The notes: generated from the letters alone by a model not told the origin. 48,962 nt of DNA from Gryganskiella cystojenkinii (GCA_015852425.1 JAAAIG010000194.1:2141-51102), one strand, 5' to 3'; positions 1-11,905 are shown, counted from the stretch's first letter. Numbers and translations are program-made.

Positions 1-504
1 AGAAGAAGATTCTGAAATGACAAGCTGGATAGACTGTGGGAATGGGACGGCCTTGATCGATACAGCCGATTCTTGCTTAGAATTTAAATAGTTCTGGTGA
101 AAATCATACCAAAAATCAAGGATAGGAGGGACGGCGAAAATATCAAGGGACTAAGGAGGACTCCAAAGGATTAAGGACTGAACGATACTACTTTAACATT
201 TACATCTTTGTGCCCTTGATTGTTCCTTTGCACCTTTGCATCCAATGTTGACTTCGTGCCCTTGATTTTTCTCCTCCCCTTACTTCTTTTTATAGATATT
301 TTCCGTTTGCATCTCGCTTTTGACAGCAACGACTACTCTTTCGGAGATTTAAGCCTTCGCAGATGAGTAGACAATTGAAATAGCCTCGTTCCTTATTCCA
401 AATTTTGAACATCGAGACGTCTTGCACACTTCTTGAAGATGCTTTTTGTCAGGTTGAGTTTGAAGGCGGATGTATTTTCTTGAATACCTCCGTCTTTTGG
501 GATT
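1..504. other. Intergenic, no gene recognised
   Basis: I see no reading frame with recognisable protein content and no RNA gene. The stretch is mixed-composition DNA that leads into the foldback element beginning near 505. Confidence 0.6.
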
Positions 505-675
505 ATTAGACGTTTTTCGCAACCCTTTTCACGCCCAAATTCACGCCGACTGAACGTTGGGAACGAGCCGTTTTACGCCCAAACAAAAGTCACACCTCTC
601 TAAGTTGAAAAAGAATCTCACAAACCTCTTTAAACCAAAAATATTAGACGTGAATTTGGGCGTGTAAGGAGTTGC
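505..675. repeat. Small foldback (MITE-like) element
   Basis: Positions 519-545 and 649-675 form a 27-nt imperfect inverted repeat with 3 mismatches. The inner 16 nt (CACGCCCAAATTCACG and its complement) match perfectly. About 100 nt separate the arms. An 8-nt direct repeat ATTAGACG occurs at 505-512 and 643-650, and a related ACGCCCAAA core recurs near 575-583. No coding capacity is visible. The shape suits a very short non-autonomous DNA element or a solo hairpin; copy number in the genome is unknown, so calling it mobile is inference. Confidence 0.5.
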
Positions 676-834
676 GAGCTCAAAAGTTAGGGGCAAAAAA
701 AAGCACAAGCAAGATGAGAAAAAAGTTGTTGTTGGAATCGAGTTGTTTTGGCTGTTGGACTAACCTAATTGGTTGGGAAAGGCAACTCAAGCATTTTTTA
801 AAAAGGAACGAGGACATCCATCGCTTTACTGCGG

Positions 835-1250
835 ACGTTGAGGTGTCAACTATTGGTGTTGATGTGGGGGCGGACAGTGAAGAGAGAACTTTTCGCCATG
901 CTTGGGGGAGCAATTCTTCATTTTTTGCAGGGGAGATGAGAGAGGATGGGTATGAAAGAAAACGACAGAAGCGAGGAGGAAAGAAGGAGGGAGGAGGTGT
1001 ACAGTAAAAGAGAGACAATAAGGGAATGCGTCCGCAGAAAGAAACGAGAACGGTCGCCAACATGTTGATGGTCGCCTTCTTGAGGCGGTTTGAGAGGCTG
1101 CTTTCCTTCAGTTGGACAGGGAAATGATCTCGGCTTGCTCTTGTTGACAACGGAATTGATCCCCAAGGTCATGTTGGAGGGGAAAGTCTTTGATACAGCA
1201 CATGGCATTCCAGATGAACCATATGGATGGGCGATGTTGAGCGAGACTGG
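835..1250 (+). pseudogene. Decayed fragment of FAD monooxygenase
   Basis: Two blocks resemble the intact monooxygenase just downstream. Around 855-905 the translation contains VGAD followed by FRHAW, matching VGADGAHSGVRQALF in the intact gene. Around 1150-1200 the frame reads ELIPKVMLEGKVFDT, against ELISKVMLEEKVFDT in the intact gene, and nucleotide similarity continues to about 1240 (ATTCCAGATGAACC / GATGGGCGATG). The spacing between blocks is shorter than in the intact gene and the frame is broken, so this is a relic of a tandem duplicate in the same orientation. The second block is convincing; the first is weaker. Confidence 0.55.
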
Positions 1251-1569
1251 TCGACACTCAACATAATCAAGAATTCAGGCTCATACCTATTTCATATCAT
1301 ATCTAATTCACGCGTTGTTTTTATTTTCCTTCCAGTGATTGCCCTGTGCTTGGAGCATTGTTGTTTTGTTTGGGAACATGCAAAAAACAAAACAAAAAAA
1401 AACTGGACAGGTCTTGGGAACCAATGAGCAAACCTGTTTGCAGCTGCAAAGAACGTTGGCATCTTTTGAGCCCATGAGCGAGAAATGCTCATGTAAACCC
1501 TCATTCCATGCTCCTGTCCTCTTCTGTTCATCCTTCCTCTCATCTCATTGTTTTCGTGTCTTTCACAAA

Positions 1570-3434
1570 ATGTGTTTACAACAACAACAAAGACCCAAAG
1601 TTTTAATCGTTGGCGCTGGTCTCGGTGGTATCACCTTGGCTATTCTCCTCGAACGTGCTGGAGTTCCCTATGAGGTCTATGAGCGTGCCGCCAGTGTTAA
1701 ACCTCTCGGTGAGACATCATTCATAGCCAAGACTCTTTTATCCCCAACATTGTCGGTCACCCTCTTTCATCCTGCTGGCGCACTCACTAAAAAAACACAC
1801 TCTCCAATAATAGGATCCGCCTTGTCCTTGGGATCCAACATCCTTCCACTCTTCCAACAGCTGGGTCTCTTGGATGAGTACTTGACCAACGCTAAGCCCT
1901 CACTGCATGCCAACATGTGTAACGAGCAACGTCAAATCGACTATCAAGTTGACCTCTCTTTCCTCAAGGAAATGTAAGAACAAAACAAAACGAAAAAAAA
2001 AGACAAAAAAAAAAAACCGGCGTCTAATGGCTTCTTTGCCTTTCTAGGGGTGGCTTTTACGGAAATATCGTGTCGCGTCCGTTTCTCTATGATCTGCTGA
2101 TCCGTCAAGTCCCTCCTTCAAAAATTCACTTCTCAAAGAAAATAGTCTCGACTGACCAACATCTGGAGGACCCTTCTCTGGGAGTTACGATCCACTGTTC
2201 GGACAAGACATCGTATACTGGCGATATCCTTGTGGGTGCTGATGGTGCCCACAGTGGTGTCCGTCAGGCGCTCTTTGACCACCTCAAAACCAAAGGACGA
2301 CTTCCTGCCTCGGATGATGGCGACTTACCATTCAGTAGCGTGTGTCTGGTAGGACAAACTCGACCCCTGGATCCAGAAGAGTTCCCTGAGCTGAAGGAGC
2401 CGACTTGCAATCCACAAAGTGTTCTTGGAGATCGGAAACCATATTCGGTGAACCATAATAGAGCTGTGTATCAAAAAAAATATGGATATCGAGCCATGTT
2501 CTTGGTCACTCACTCTATGTTGTAATAGTGGCTCATCTTTACCACAAAGTCAAATCAGATCTGCTGGACGGTAACCCGCCATTTAGACGAGGCCATTTCT
2601 AGCAAACAGCATCCAGAGCTCAAGAATGCAGAGTGGGGAAGCGATAGCGCTGAGGTCATGTGCAAGGAGGTTAAGGACTTCCCGATCCGCGGTGGACGGG
2701 ATAATAACCTTACGATCGGAGACTTGATCGAGAGAACACCTAAAGAGTTGATCTCAAAGGTGATGCTGGAGGAAAAAGTTTTTGACACCTGGTATTCCGG
2801 ACGGACTGTGTTGATGGGCGACGCTTGTCACAAGGTAAAACAAAAGGAAGGGTGAAGAACGATTCATAACACCTATAGTTTGCAGCTGATAACAAACAGT
2901 GTTTTTTTTTCTTGAACAAACAATATGCACCAATAGCTCAATCCAGCTGGAGCACAAGGCGCCGTGAACGCGTTACAGGACGCCGCTACACTTGCAAATT
3001 GGATCAATGTCCTGCCTTCTAGTGCGGCTGCGGATATCGAAGCCATCTTTGAAGAGTACAGGGCTGAGCGTCACCCGTTGGTGACAAAAGCTTTCGAGGC
3101 CAGTCAAATGATGAGCAAGAACGTTGCCATGGTAGGTGAAATATCAATACGAAGAAGCGTCAAATTTATGCTTTACACGACCATTCATTTCCATTCGTTC
3201 TTTTTTTCGTTTCTCTTTGCCCACTAGAACTGGGTTGGAACAGTCGTCCGATTTGTGTCGAGGTACATGCCTGTGTACTTTCAAAAGATCGCAGTGGCCA
3301 AGATGGTTAGTAGCCGTCCCCAGGTGAGCTTTTTACCCTTAACAGAGGACAAAGGTACCATAGCCGTGGCCTACCAGCCAAGTTTGCACAAGACAAGGGC
3401 TATCCTCAAGGCAAAGCACGCCACATCAGTCTGA
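1570..3434 (+). CDS. FAD-dependent monooxygenase
   Basis: Flavoprotein hydroxylase of the aromatic-ring hydroxylase (FAD_binding_3) type, which uses NAD(P)H and O2 to hydroxylate a small molecule; the substrate cannot be read from sequence. Six exons fit in frame: 1570-1708, 1814-1973, 2048-2504, 2559-2834, 2937-3131, 3228-3434, giving 477 aa. The N-terminus has the dinucleotide-binding GAGLGG motif (GxGxxG) near residue 15. The middle has VGADGAHSGVR, the DG motif of this class. Later comes GDACHKLNPAGAQGAVNAL, the second FAD/ribityl-binding motif, which is formed across the fourth intron and so supports that splice. The start at 1570 places the Rossmann motif at the usual distance; an upstream in-frame ATG at 1339 lies in probable leader. 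The third intron has a weak donor (GTCACT). A broken copy lies upstream at 835-1250. The gene is convergent with the next gene, 118 bp away. Confidence 0.88.
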
Positions 3435-3552
3435 GTTGACATGATAACATGATATCGAATAAAAAAGACATTATTATATTACATTTTTCGTTTTTTTGTT
3501 TTTTAATTTTTTTACTAAACCTGGCCTGGCTCCTTCTTTACCTATACTTGCT

Positions 3553-5430
3553 TCAGTCGTCATCATCATCGAGCTCATCAATCTCGTTCTCCTCTGCAGA
3601 GACCTTGGTCGCGACTTTCTTGCGTTTCCCTTTTCCCGGGAGGGGTCCTTGTTCGTCGATAGCCGCTTTTTTAATACTGCGATAAAGCCCTGACAGTTCC
3701 CTTGATCCTTTCATCTGCTCCAATATGCTAATTGCTTGTGCTTCAGTATTGCCGCATTCGACAAGTCTGACGTATTCCTGCACAATCGCTGAACGATGGA
3801 TATATTTATGGTGGTCTTTGTTAGAGTCTCTCCAACTAGTACCATACTCAGAGTTCAGTTCCTGGAGAGCTCGATTGCCTCCAAACCCATATCGCCATTC
3901 CTCCAAGACGTCCCTGACAGTTTTGACCAAATCACTCAAGATAACCGGGGTCGGAGCAGTCGAGAATTTCTGTCCCGATCTACGAAAATTCACTACGATA
4001 AACTCGCTTGGTTTGAACCGAGAATACTCATCCTGACAAGTAATATCAGTGGCAGACCCTGCTTGATCTGCATTATCCACGACTGTTGCAGGTGGCTGAG
4101 AGGTTTGCAGATCATGATCAGATTCGGAACTTGAAGGTGATCCTGATGGCGTTCTGGATCCGGACAGAGGTGTTGGGAGCGAAGTTTCTGGTGCTGGAGG
4201 AGATATGGTTGACTGAGGGAGGAAGTGAGACGCGGTCCCCTGAATGGAAAGGGCTGTGCCGCCTTGCTTCCGGCGTACGGTTTTGGCTTTTTTCGCTGCC
4301 ACTGGCGCTGATGCTGGTACTGACGTTCCTGTGGTTCCTGAAGGCTCAATTCCTGCCTTCTCGATGAGCTGTTGATGATCATCATTGTTAATGTCTGTTG
4401 AGACTCGTGTTTTCTTCATTGGCGGTGTTGAAACGGAGGTGAGCATACACACAGAAGGAATAGAAGCAGATGGTGTCGGAGTGGTAGGAGGACTGGTCAA
4501 CGATAGAGACTTTGAGGATAGCTCTGAGAGTCTGGCCATTGATGCTGCCACCTCTGAATGGTAAGGACGGGGACCAGGTGTAGAAGTTGAAGATTCTGAT
4601 GGCTCGCGAGACAGGGGTGGCCCTTGTCTCTTCCGTGGTGTTGATGCTGATAGTGATGAGGTTGTACCGGGGAGAGCAGTCCTCGAGTCGGCCAGTTGAA
4701 GATCTGAATCCGTAGGGATGTTGTTTGAGGCTTTGTCGTTTGTCCTTGCGACCACAGATACAGGCTGCTCCGCTGCTTGTACCGGTACATCGTAAACTGA
4801 CGAAGTACTCCTTGTCGATGGCGTGACTTCAGAGACCATACTCACTGCCGCTGTAGTCGAGAGCGACGGTGGCATGAGGGTCAACGCGGTCGGGACGGCG
4901 ACATCCATTGCTGTTGTTGTTGTTGTTGCTGTCATCGTCGCTTTTAGCAAGTTGCTGTAACACTCAAGGAGAGGTAGGATGATGTTTGAGGGCGCCCAAA
5001 TTGGCATAGGCACTACCGGATATAACTTCTCCAGGGGCTTGATTACATCCACAGAGAACTCGATTATCCTGTCCAGTGTGAATTCGTTCGGGTCGAGGAT
5101 TCGGTCAGGTCTTTTGCACCAGTGCTAAAACAAAGGAAATATGGTCAGAGACGTGTCACCTTTTGAATTTATGGTAAAAAAGGAAGAAAACTAAGAACAC
5201 GCTTCCTTGGATTCGTTTGCTTACCACCCACTGATCAAATCTAGAATCAGATGCGATATTGCCAACAAGAGGTGTCTCTCCTCCATCGAGGGAGGCAAAA
5301 GTCTAGTTTGGAAGCAGAAGATATCATAAGGTTCGTGTGAGAATGAAGACAGGCACGAGGATCGGTAGGCGAATCGAGATCTTGACCCTCAATTAAATGA
5401 ATGATTCGCTACCTGTCGATTCAAAGTCAT
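3553..5430 (-). CDS. GCR1_C-domain protein, probably Crypton-derived
   Basis: Predicted DNA-binding protein of 555 aa. Exons, in order of transcription: 5430-5413 (six codons, MTLNRQ), 5302-5225, 5124-3553; all join in frame. Residues 27-75 (FDQWVHWCKRP, then a helix-rich stretch) resemble the N-terminal SAM-like segment of Crypton tyrosine-recombinase proteins. Residues 85-400 are low-complexity Ser/Thr/Pro-rich. Residues about 435-505 (VLEEWRYGFGG, then YGTSWRDS) match the GCR1_C DNA-binding fold found in yeast Gcr1 and at the C-terminus of Cryptons. The tail has a basic GKGKRKK cluster, a likely nuclear localisation signal, and ends in a run of Asp. No recombinase catalytic domain (the R..HxxR..Y set) is visible between the two domains. 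An intact frame without the catalytic core suggests a host transcription factor-like gene captured from a Crypton. The GCR1_C call is good; the origin is inference. Confidence 0.72.
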
Positions 5431-5837
5431 GTTTTCTGGAGCGCAGCGCGGTTGGGTGAGGGAACGAGAAGGATCCTTGGAGTGTAGAGGGGAAAAGAGA
5501 TTGAGACAGAGAAAACGGAAAGAGATCAGATTCAAAACAATAACATGGGCAAGTCGCGATGTTGCACGTGATCTGTTGCCGGTCAAAAAAAGAAAAGGCC
5601 AAAGACAACTTCCTTTGGCCCCGGTTTTCATCTCCACCTACAGACGGCCGGACTTCCAGAGTCTTCTCCCTGATGGATTGGATTGGATTGGATTGAGCTC
5701 CCGGTCGGGCAACACTGCTCGATTTGGCAAAAACTTGCAAAAGCGCGTTCGCCAAGAAAGTCAAAAAACTTATGACTCGTGATCAGGAATTTTTCTTGGG
5801 CAGTTTTTTTTTTCCTTTTGGAGAAGGGCTTATCTCT
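5431..5837. other. Intergenic with GGATT tandem repeat
   Basis: Promoter side of the GCR1_C gene and 3' side of RFC3. A short tandem repeat of GGATT units (about four copies) sits at 5674-5694. Nothing else is recognised. Confidence 0.6.
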
Positions 5838-7372
5838 TTAATGCTCCATGGACATCTGATGTCTCTTGTAGACACTCATGATCTTGGCCACAAATGCCTC
5901 TAAATGGAAAATCGACTTTTGACCCATGCGCAACCGGTGTTCATAGAATGCAGCCTCCTGAGCGAACCGCATCTTCATCTCATTGCCCTCGACCTTCTCG
6001 ATTAATTCCTTGGCCAGGGTCTTGAGGATCGTGGTCGCGTCGATACAATGGTTCAAAAGCTCGTACAACATCCCGCGGACATTCTGCAGCATTTCCGGGT
6101 TTTGCGCTTTGAGAATATTATGCATGATTTGACGAACAAAGTCCTCCCAATCCATCCGAGGGATCTCTTGGTTCTCCTTGAATGGGTGACATTGGACTTT
6201 AGCGGTCTCGAGCATCAAAAGGGCCCTCCGAAGGTTTCTTCCTGAATCCCCTGCAAGACGAACCGCAAAACTATCGGGCAAAGGACCACAATGTTCCTTC
6301 TTGACGACCTTGTGCATGACCTTGACAATTTCGGGAACCGTAGGGGCACCAACTCTGACGAGGAGGCAACGGGATTGAATGGGACCAATGATCTTGGAGG
6401 TGGTGTTACAACACATGATGATGCGAAGGTTGCCCATGTATTTCTCCATTGTGCGACGTAATCCTGCCTGTGCATCCCTTGTCAACAGATCAGCCTCGTG
6501 AATCACCACGACTAATGGAGGATGCGGATCAAAATATTTGTAGAGAGAAAAGGTTAGTCGATCGGGGTTCATATTCTTTCAACTTTTTACCCATTTGAAG
6601 ATCCAAGAGACTATGCGCTCGTTACCCTTGAATCGCTTTTGTGCAGATGCATCGACTTGTTGCGTTTGAGCAACCTCCTTCAAAAGGTCCTGAATAACGA
6701 CTCTATCATAGATTCCCACATCACTATGTTCAGTAAAGGAAGGGTAGATGTGAAAAAAATGCTGATCAGTCTTGTTGTCCCGGGAAAGAAGATCCTTGTT
6801 GGTGCTGCTTCCTGAAAGGCTGTATATAGCCGACTCGTTTTCTTCACCTTGGGTTGACTTCCAGATGATAGTTGCTCGAGACAATGTTGAGTTCCAATTT
6901 CCTCTTTGAGGGAGTCTCAAAGATGCGCTGATCGATTTTGATCTAAGAAAATGAAGAAAATGAAGATAATGAAGAAAAGGGGGTGGGTAGGGATGTCCGT
7001 TAGTAACAAGAGATTTTTTTATGTGTTCTTTCATTGAGCAGCATCAAAAACAAGCAGATTCTACGATACCTTTTCTGAGCCTGGTCCAAAGAGTTCACGG
7101 AGGATAGCGACAACACGAGTCTTCTTGCCAGCACCTGGAGGACCAAAGACCAACATGTGAGGAAAATCTCCAGAGGCGCACTACAACGCCATTAGATTAA
7201 GAGAAAGATGTTTAACAAACATGCGACGGTATCTTTGTATTTTGTCCAATTCCAGCAAAGTAACGTCAATGTTGAAAATGTGTACCAGCTTCTTGAGATG
7301 TGCCGAGAGATCTGTGTGGTAGTCGAGCTTGTCGAGGTTACTGGGTCGGTGTTTGTCTACCCAGAGCGCCAT
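5838..7372 (-). CDS. RFC3: Replication factor C subunit (human RFC3 / yeast Rfc5)
   Basis: Small subunit of the clamp loader that opens PCNA and loads it onto primed DNA; it also takes part in the Rad24/Ctf18/Elg1 alternative loaders. Nucleus. Five exons join in frame: 7372-7286, 7180-7070, 6942-6848, 6723-6626, 6511-5838, giving 354 aa, the usual size. The N-terminus [19 protein letters not shown] matches the human RFC3 start. Walker A is GPPGAGKKT at residues 42-50. The Walker B region is [10 protein letters not shown]. Sensor and SRC motifs are seen in LRRTMEKYM and [10 protein letters not shown]. The C-terminal collar ends with [21 protein letters not shown], again as in RFC3. It is head-to-head with eIF5B across 371 bp holding two adjacent palindromes. 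Confidence 0.95.
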
Positions 7373-7743
7373 GGTGTTGTATATTCCAGAGTTGTTGATG
7401 GGAGTGTGATTGATGCGAATATAATGAATAGAAGCAAAGAAAAATTGAACGCGAGTCAAAAAGTGGTGGCAAACAATGTCGCGTTGGGTGGTCCCTTTGG
7501 CGAAATAAATAAATATTGCGGGCAACAGGTCACATGACCGGAACAGGCACGCAACATACGCGATCACACAATCTACCGGTGATGTCGATCAGATTTTTTT
7601 TCCTTCGCCCAGTTTTTTTTTCTGTTTTCGCATAAGAGCGATCGCTCTCTTCGAAGCTTCGAATTCTTTTTTTTTTTTCCTTTCAGGCTCAACTCACCTT
7701 TCACATCCCCCTCCCACGATCCTTCGCATTACACATTACAGCA
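7373..7743. promoter_or_regulatory. Divergent promoter RFC3/eIF5B with paired palindromes
   Basis: The 371-bp gap between two start codons must hold both promoters. It contains two perfect 14-bp palindromes separated by one base: AGAGCGATCGCTCT at 7635-7648 and TTCGAAGCTTCGAA at 7650-7663. T-rich tracts follow on the eIF5B side. The palindromes are directly visible; a regulatory role is inference. Confidence 0.6.
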
Positions 7744-10700
7744 ATGCCGCCAAAGAAAAAGGGAAACAAGAAGCAAAAGGACGACTACTGGTAAATAAGC
7801 CATTCAACTGGGATCCCCTTTACGACTTTTTTTTACTTGGTGGATTCGATTTCACGTTTCGTGTGCGCAACAGATCGCCTCCTACTTTTATTTTTCGCCC
7901 CACACACGACCTTCCAAAAAAAAAAAATTCGAATTTTTTTTATTTTTTTTTGCTGTGTGAGCTGCGGCAATCTCAAAGAGACAAGGCCAAGCACCACCGC
8001 AGTTACCATGGGGAAAAGCACGCCGCAGTTCCCATGGCTACCCTCGACCGCCGGAACTGCTCTACTCCCCAACTTTTGTATGCCGTAGGAACATACCAGC
8101 CAACTAACACGACGGTTTGTGTCTGATCACCACGGAATATAATAGGGATAACCCAGATGAGTTTGAGCAGGACCAGGAGGCCCTCGGTGTCACCAACGCT
8201 GCTGCTCCCGAGGCCGAGGTCGCGATCCCCGACCACGTCGAGCACGACGATGATGATGGTGAGGGTGGTCTCATGAGCATGATTGCCCGTGCCTCCAAGA
8301 AGGGCAAAAAGGACAACAAGAAAGCCCCTGCGACCCCAGAGCCCGCACTGGACGAGGATCTCGACGATGATGGCGAGCCCGTAGTCAGGATCAAGACCAA
8401 GAAGGAGAAGGAGCGCGAGAAGAAGGAGCGTGAGAAGGAAAAGAAGCGTCTTGCGGCCGAGAAGGCCAAGAAGGATGCCCCCGCCCAGAAAGAGGAAGAA
8501 TCTTCCAAGCCTGCTACGCCTGAACCTAAGGCTGCTCCCGCACCTGCCGCAGGCGCTGACAACGATGACGAGGATGATGACGAGGATGAGGGTGCTGGTG
8601 GCAAGGGCAAGAACAAGAAGAAGAAGAAAAAGGCCGCAGTCAAGGAGGAAGTCAAGCCCAAGAAGAAGGGCCCTGCGGGTATCGGCGCTCTCAAGGTAAG
8701 GCATCAGCATCATCGGACATGGAGGACTTTTTATGACAGGATCTGCATTGTCAGCTTTTGCGATTGTCTTTTCAGATCGGACACTGAGCATGACCAATCT
8801 GGCCCGTTTGTCGCTACCCCAGGCTACTCGCACATTTTACTTATATTACTTGCTTATAATCATGTCCAACTAGCTCTTGATGGAGCAGAGACGTCAGGAG
8901 GAGGAGGAACTTCGTCGCCTTCAGGAAGAGGAGGAGCGCAAGGAGGCAGAGAGACTTCGCTTGATCGAGGAGGAGGAAGAGGCCAGGGCTGCTGCCAAGC
9001 TCAAAAAGAAGGAGAAGGAAAAGGCCAAGAAGGAGCAGATGCGCAAGGAGGGAACACTTTTGACCAAGGCCCAAAAGGAGGCTCAGGCAAAGGCCGCACT
9101 TCGCAAGCAACAACTCTTGGAGTCTGGCGTCATTGTCGAGGGTCTGGAGAAGGATGAGGCAGACGCCTCTGAGAAAAAGAAGAAGGTCGTTTACGGCAAC
9201 AAGAAGAAGAAGGGAGGCAACCAACAGACTTCTACACCCCCTCCCTCATCGCCCAAGATCGCCTCAGCCCCTGTTCAAATCGTGACCCCTGTCTCGGCCG
9301 CTGTCTCGGAGAAGGATGAGGAGGAGGAGGCTGATGACTGGGAGGCTGTTGCAGAGAAGAAGGAGGAATCCGAAGCCGAGGATGATTGGGAAGCCGCGGC
9401 CGAGAAGGACGACAAGGAAGAGGAGGAGGATGTCAAGGACAGCTGGGATCAGAGCAGTGAAGAGGAGGAGGAAGAGAAGCCCAAGCCCGCTCCCAAGGCT
9501 GCCCCTGCCCCTGCTGCTAAGGCAGCTGCTCCTGCTAAGGCTGTCGCTGCTCCCAAGGCTACTCCCGGTAAGGCTGCTCCTGCCAAGGCTGCGCCTGCCA
9601 AGAACGTACCTGCTGCCAAGGGTGCGCCAGTCAAGAAGGGTGTCCCTGCCAAGAAGGAGGAGTCCGAATCGGAGGAGGACTCTGAGGAGGATGATTCCGA
9701 AGATGATTCCGAAGATGATTCCGATGATGACTCTGATGACGACTCTGATGACGATTCGTCGGATTACTCGGACTCGGACTCGGATCGTGAGACCTCGACC
9801 GCTGCTGCTGAACGTATCCGTAAAGAGCAAGCTGCTGAACGTCGCAAGGCCCGTGTTGCTGCCGCCATGGCCGCCCGTTCCAAGGACGATCTGCGCTCGC
9901 CTATTTGCTGTATTTTGGGACACGTCGATACTGGTAAGGAATTGAGCAACTTTCCTAGATTTTTGTTAGGTAATTCTCTCTTGTTCAGTTTTACATGACC
10001 GTGTTGACCTCTCTCTCTTTTTTTTAAAAAAACAGGTAAAACAAAGCTTTTGGACAAGATCCGTCAGACAAACGTTCAGGAGGGAGAGGCTGGTGGTATT
10101 ACCCAGCAGATTGGTGCTACCTACTTCCCTCTGGAGACCATCAAGCAAAAGACCGCTGTTCTCAACAAGGATGGATCGCGCGAGTACAAGTTGCCTGGTC
10201 TGTTGATCATCGACACGCCTGGACACGAGTCCTTCACGAACATGCGTTCCCGTGGTTCTTCGCTTTGTAACATTGCCATCTTGGTCGTCGATATCATGCA
10301 CGGTCTCGAGCCCCAGACCCTGGAATCCCTCAAGTTGCTCCGTGACAAGAAGACTCCTTTTATTGTCGCGTTGAACAAGATTGATCGTATCTACGGATGG
10401 AAGGCCATCCCCGATAACTCATTTGTCGACTCACTCGAACAGCAGTCAGTCTCTGTCAAGCGTGAGTTCGAGACCCGTGTCGAGGCGACCATTACCGCCT
10501 TCCAGGAGAACGGATTGAACGCCTGCCTGTACTACGACAACAAGAACATGGGCAAGTATGTTTCTTTGGTCCCTACTTCCGCTCACACTGGTGAGGGTAT
10601 CCCCGATATGATCATGCTCTTGGTCGAGTTGACGCAGAACCGTATGAGTGAAAAGCTGATGTACATTTCCGAGTTGGAGTGTACGATTCTCGAGGTCAAG

Positions 10701-11905
10701 GTCATTGAGGGTCTTGGTACTACGATTGATGTCGTCCTCTCGAACGGTGTCTTGCGCGAGGGCGATCGTATCGTCCTCTGTGGTCTCTCTGGTCCCATCG
10801 CGACTAACGTCCGTGCGTTGTTGACGCCTCAGCCGCTCAGAGAGTTGCGTGTCAAGTCTGCCTATGTTCACCATAAGGAGGTTAAGGCCTCGCTCGGTAT
10901 TAAGATTGCTGCCCCAGATCTGGAGAAGGCCGTGGCCGGTTCCCGCCTGATGGTCGTCGGACCCGATGATGATGAGGACGAGTTGATGGACGAGGTCAAC
11001 TCGGATTTGAAATCGTTGTTGACCTCGATTGACAAGTCTGGTAACGGTGTCTGCGTCCAGGCCTCGACCTTGGGTTCCCTGGAGGCTTTGCTCGAGTTCT
11101 TGCGTGTTTCCAAGATTCCCGTATCCGGCATCAACATTGGACCTGTTCACAAGAAGGATATTATGCGTGCCTCAACCATGCTGGAAAAATCCAAGGAACT
11201 GGCCTGTCTACTCTGTTTCGATGTCAAGGTTGATAAGGAAGCTGAACAGATGGCGGAGGAGATGGGTATCCGTATCTTTAAGGCCGATATTATCTATCAC
11301 TTGTTTGATCAATTCACTGCCTACCATAAGCAATTGACGGAGGAGCGTCGTAAGGATCAGGCCCCCTCAGCAGTCTTCCCCTGTATCTTGAAGATGATGC
11401 CCGGTGCGATCTTTAACAAGAAGGATCCCATCATTATTGGTGTCGATGTCGTCGAGGGTGTCATGAAGCAAGGTACCCCTCTCTGTGTGATCAACATCAA
11501 CCCAGAGACTAAGGCCAAGGAGATTGTTTACCTCGGAAAGATCACATCTATGGAACAGAACCACAAGCAGGTCGAGACGGTCAAGAAGGGAGGCTCCGGT
11601 GGTGGTATTGCTATCAAGATTGAGTGCGCAGTCTATGAGAACGCCAAGACGTTCGGACGGCACTTTAACGAACAATCAGAGTTCTACTCCATGATCTCGC
11701 GCGAGTCCATTAATATCCTCAAGGAGTCCTTCCGTAACGACCTCACCAAGGAGGAGTGGGCCCTGGTCGTCAAGCTCAAGGCCAAGTATGTGTTTAGCTC
11801 TTTGTTAAATGCTGAAGTTTTGTACTCACCGAAAACCATTTTTGCTGACCTTTCTTTTTCATTGCTGTTTCTCTTTGTGATTTTTTTAGGTTGGATATTG
11901 CTTAG
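7744..11905 (+). CDS. FUN12: Translation initiation factor eIF5B
   Basis: GTPase that promotes 60S subunit joining at the end of initiation; cytoplasm. Five exons join in frame: 7744-7790, 8146-8695, 8874-9933, 10036-11785, 11890-11905, giving 1140 aa. The first exon encodes [16 protein letters not shown] and is followed by a 355-nt intron, long for this window. The N-terminal half is highly charged (Lys/Glu-rich blocks, Ala/Pro/Lys repeats, an acidic Ser/Asp/Glu run), as usual for eukaryotic eIF5B. G1 is GHVDTGKT at 548-555, G3 DTPGH at 612-616, G4 NKID at 666-669. Domain II, the Rossmann-like domain III ([17 protein letters not shown] type) and domain IV follow. The last exon supplies only the final five or six residues (..KLDIA), matching the family's short C-terminal tail. 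Convergent with POB3. Confidence 0.95.

Noticed and set aside
672..1007. Plus-strand open frame of 111 codons
   Set aside because: Part of it is the decayed monooxygenase fragment and the rest is purine-rich low complexity; no coherent protein.
8003..8833. Long minus-strand open frames opposite the eIF5B N-terminus
   Set aside because: They are Leu/Ser/Val-rich mirror frames of the Lys/Glu-rich coding strand of eIF5B, whose splicing and homology are clear.
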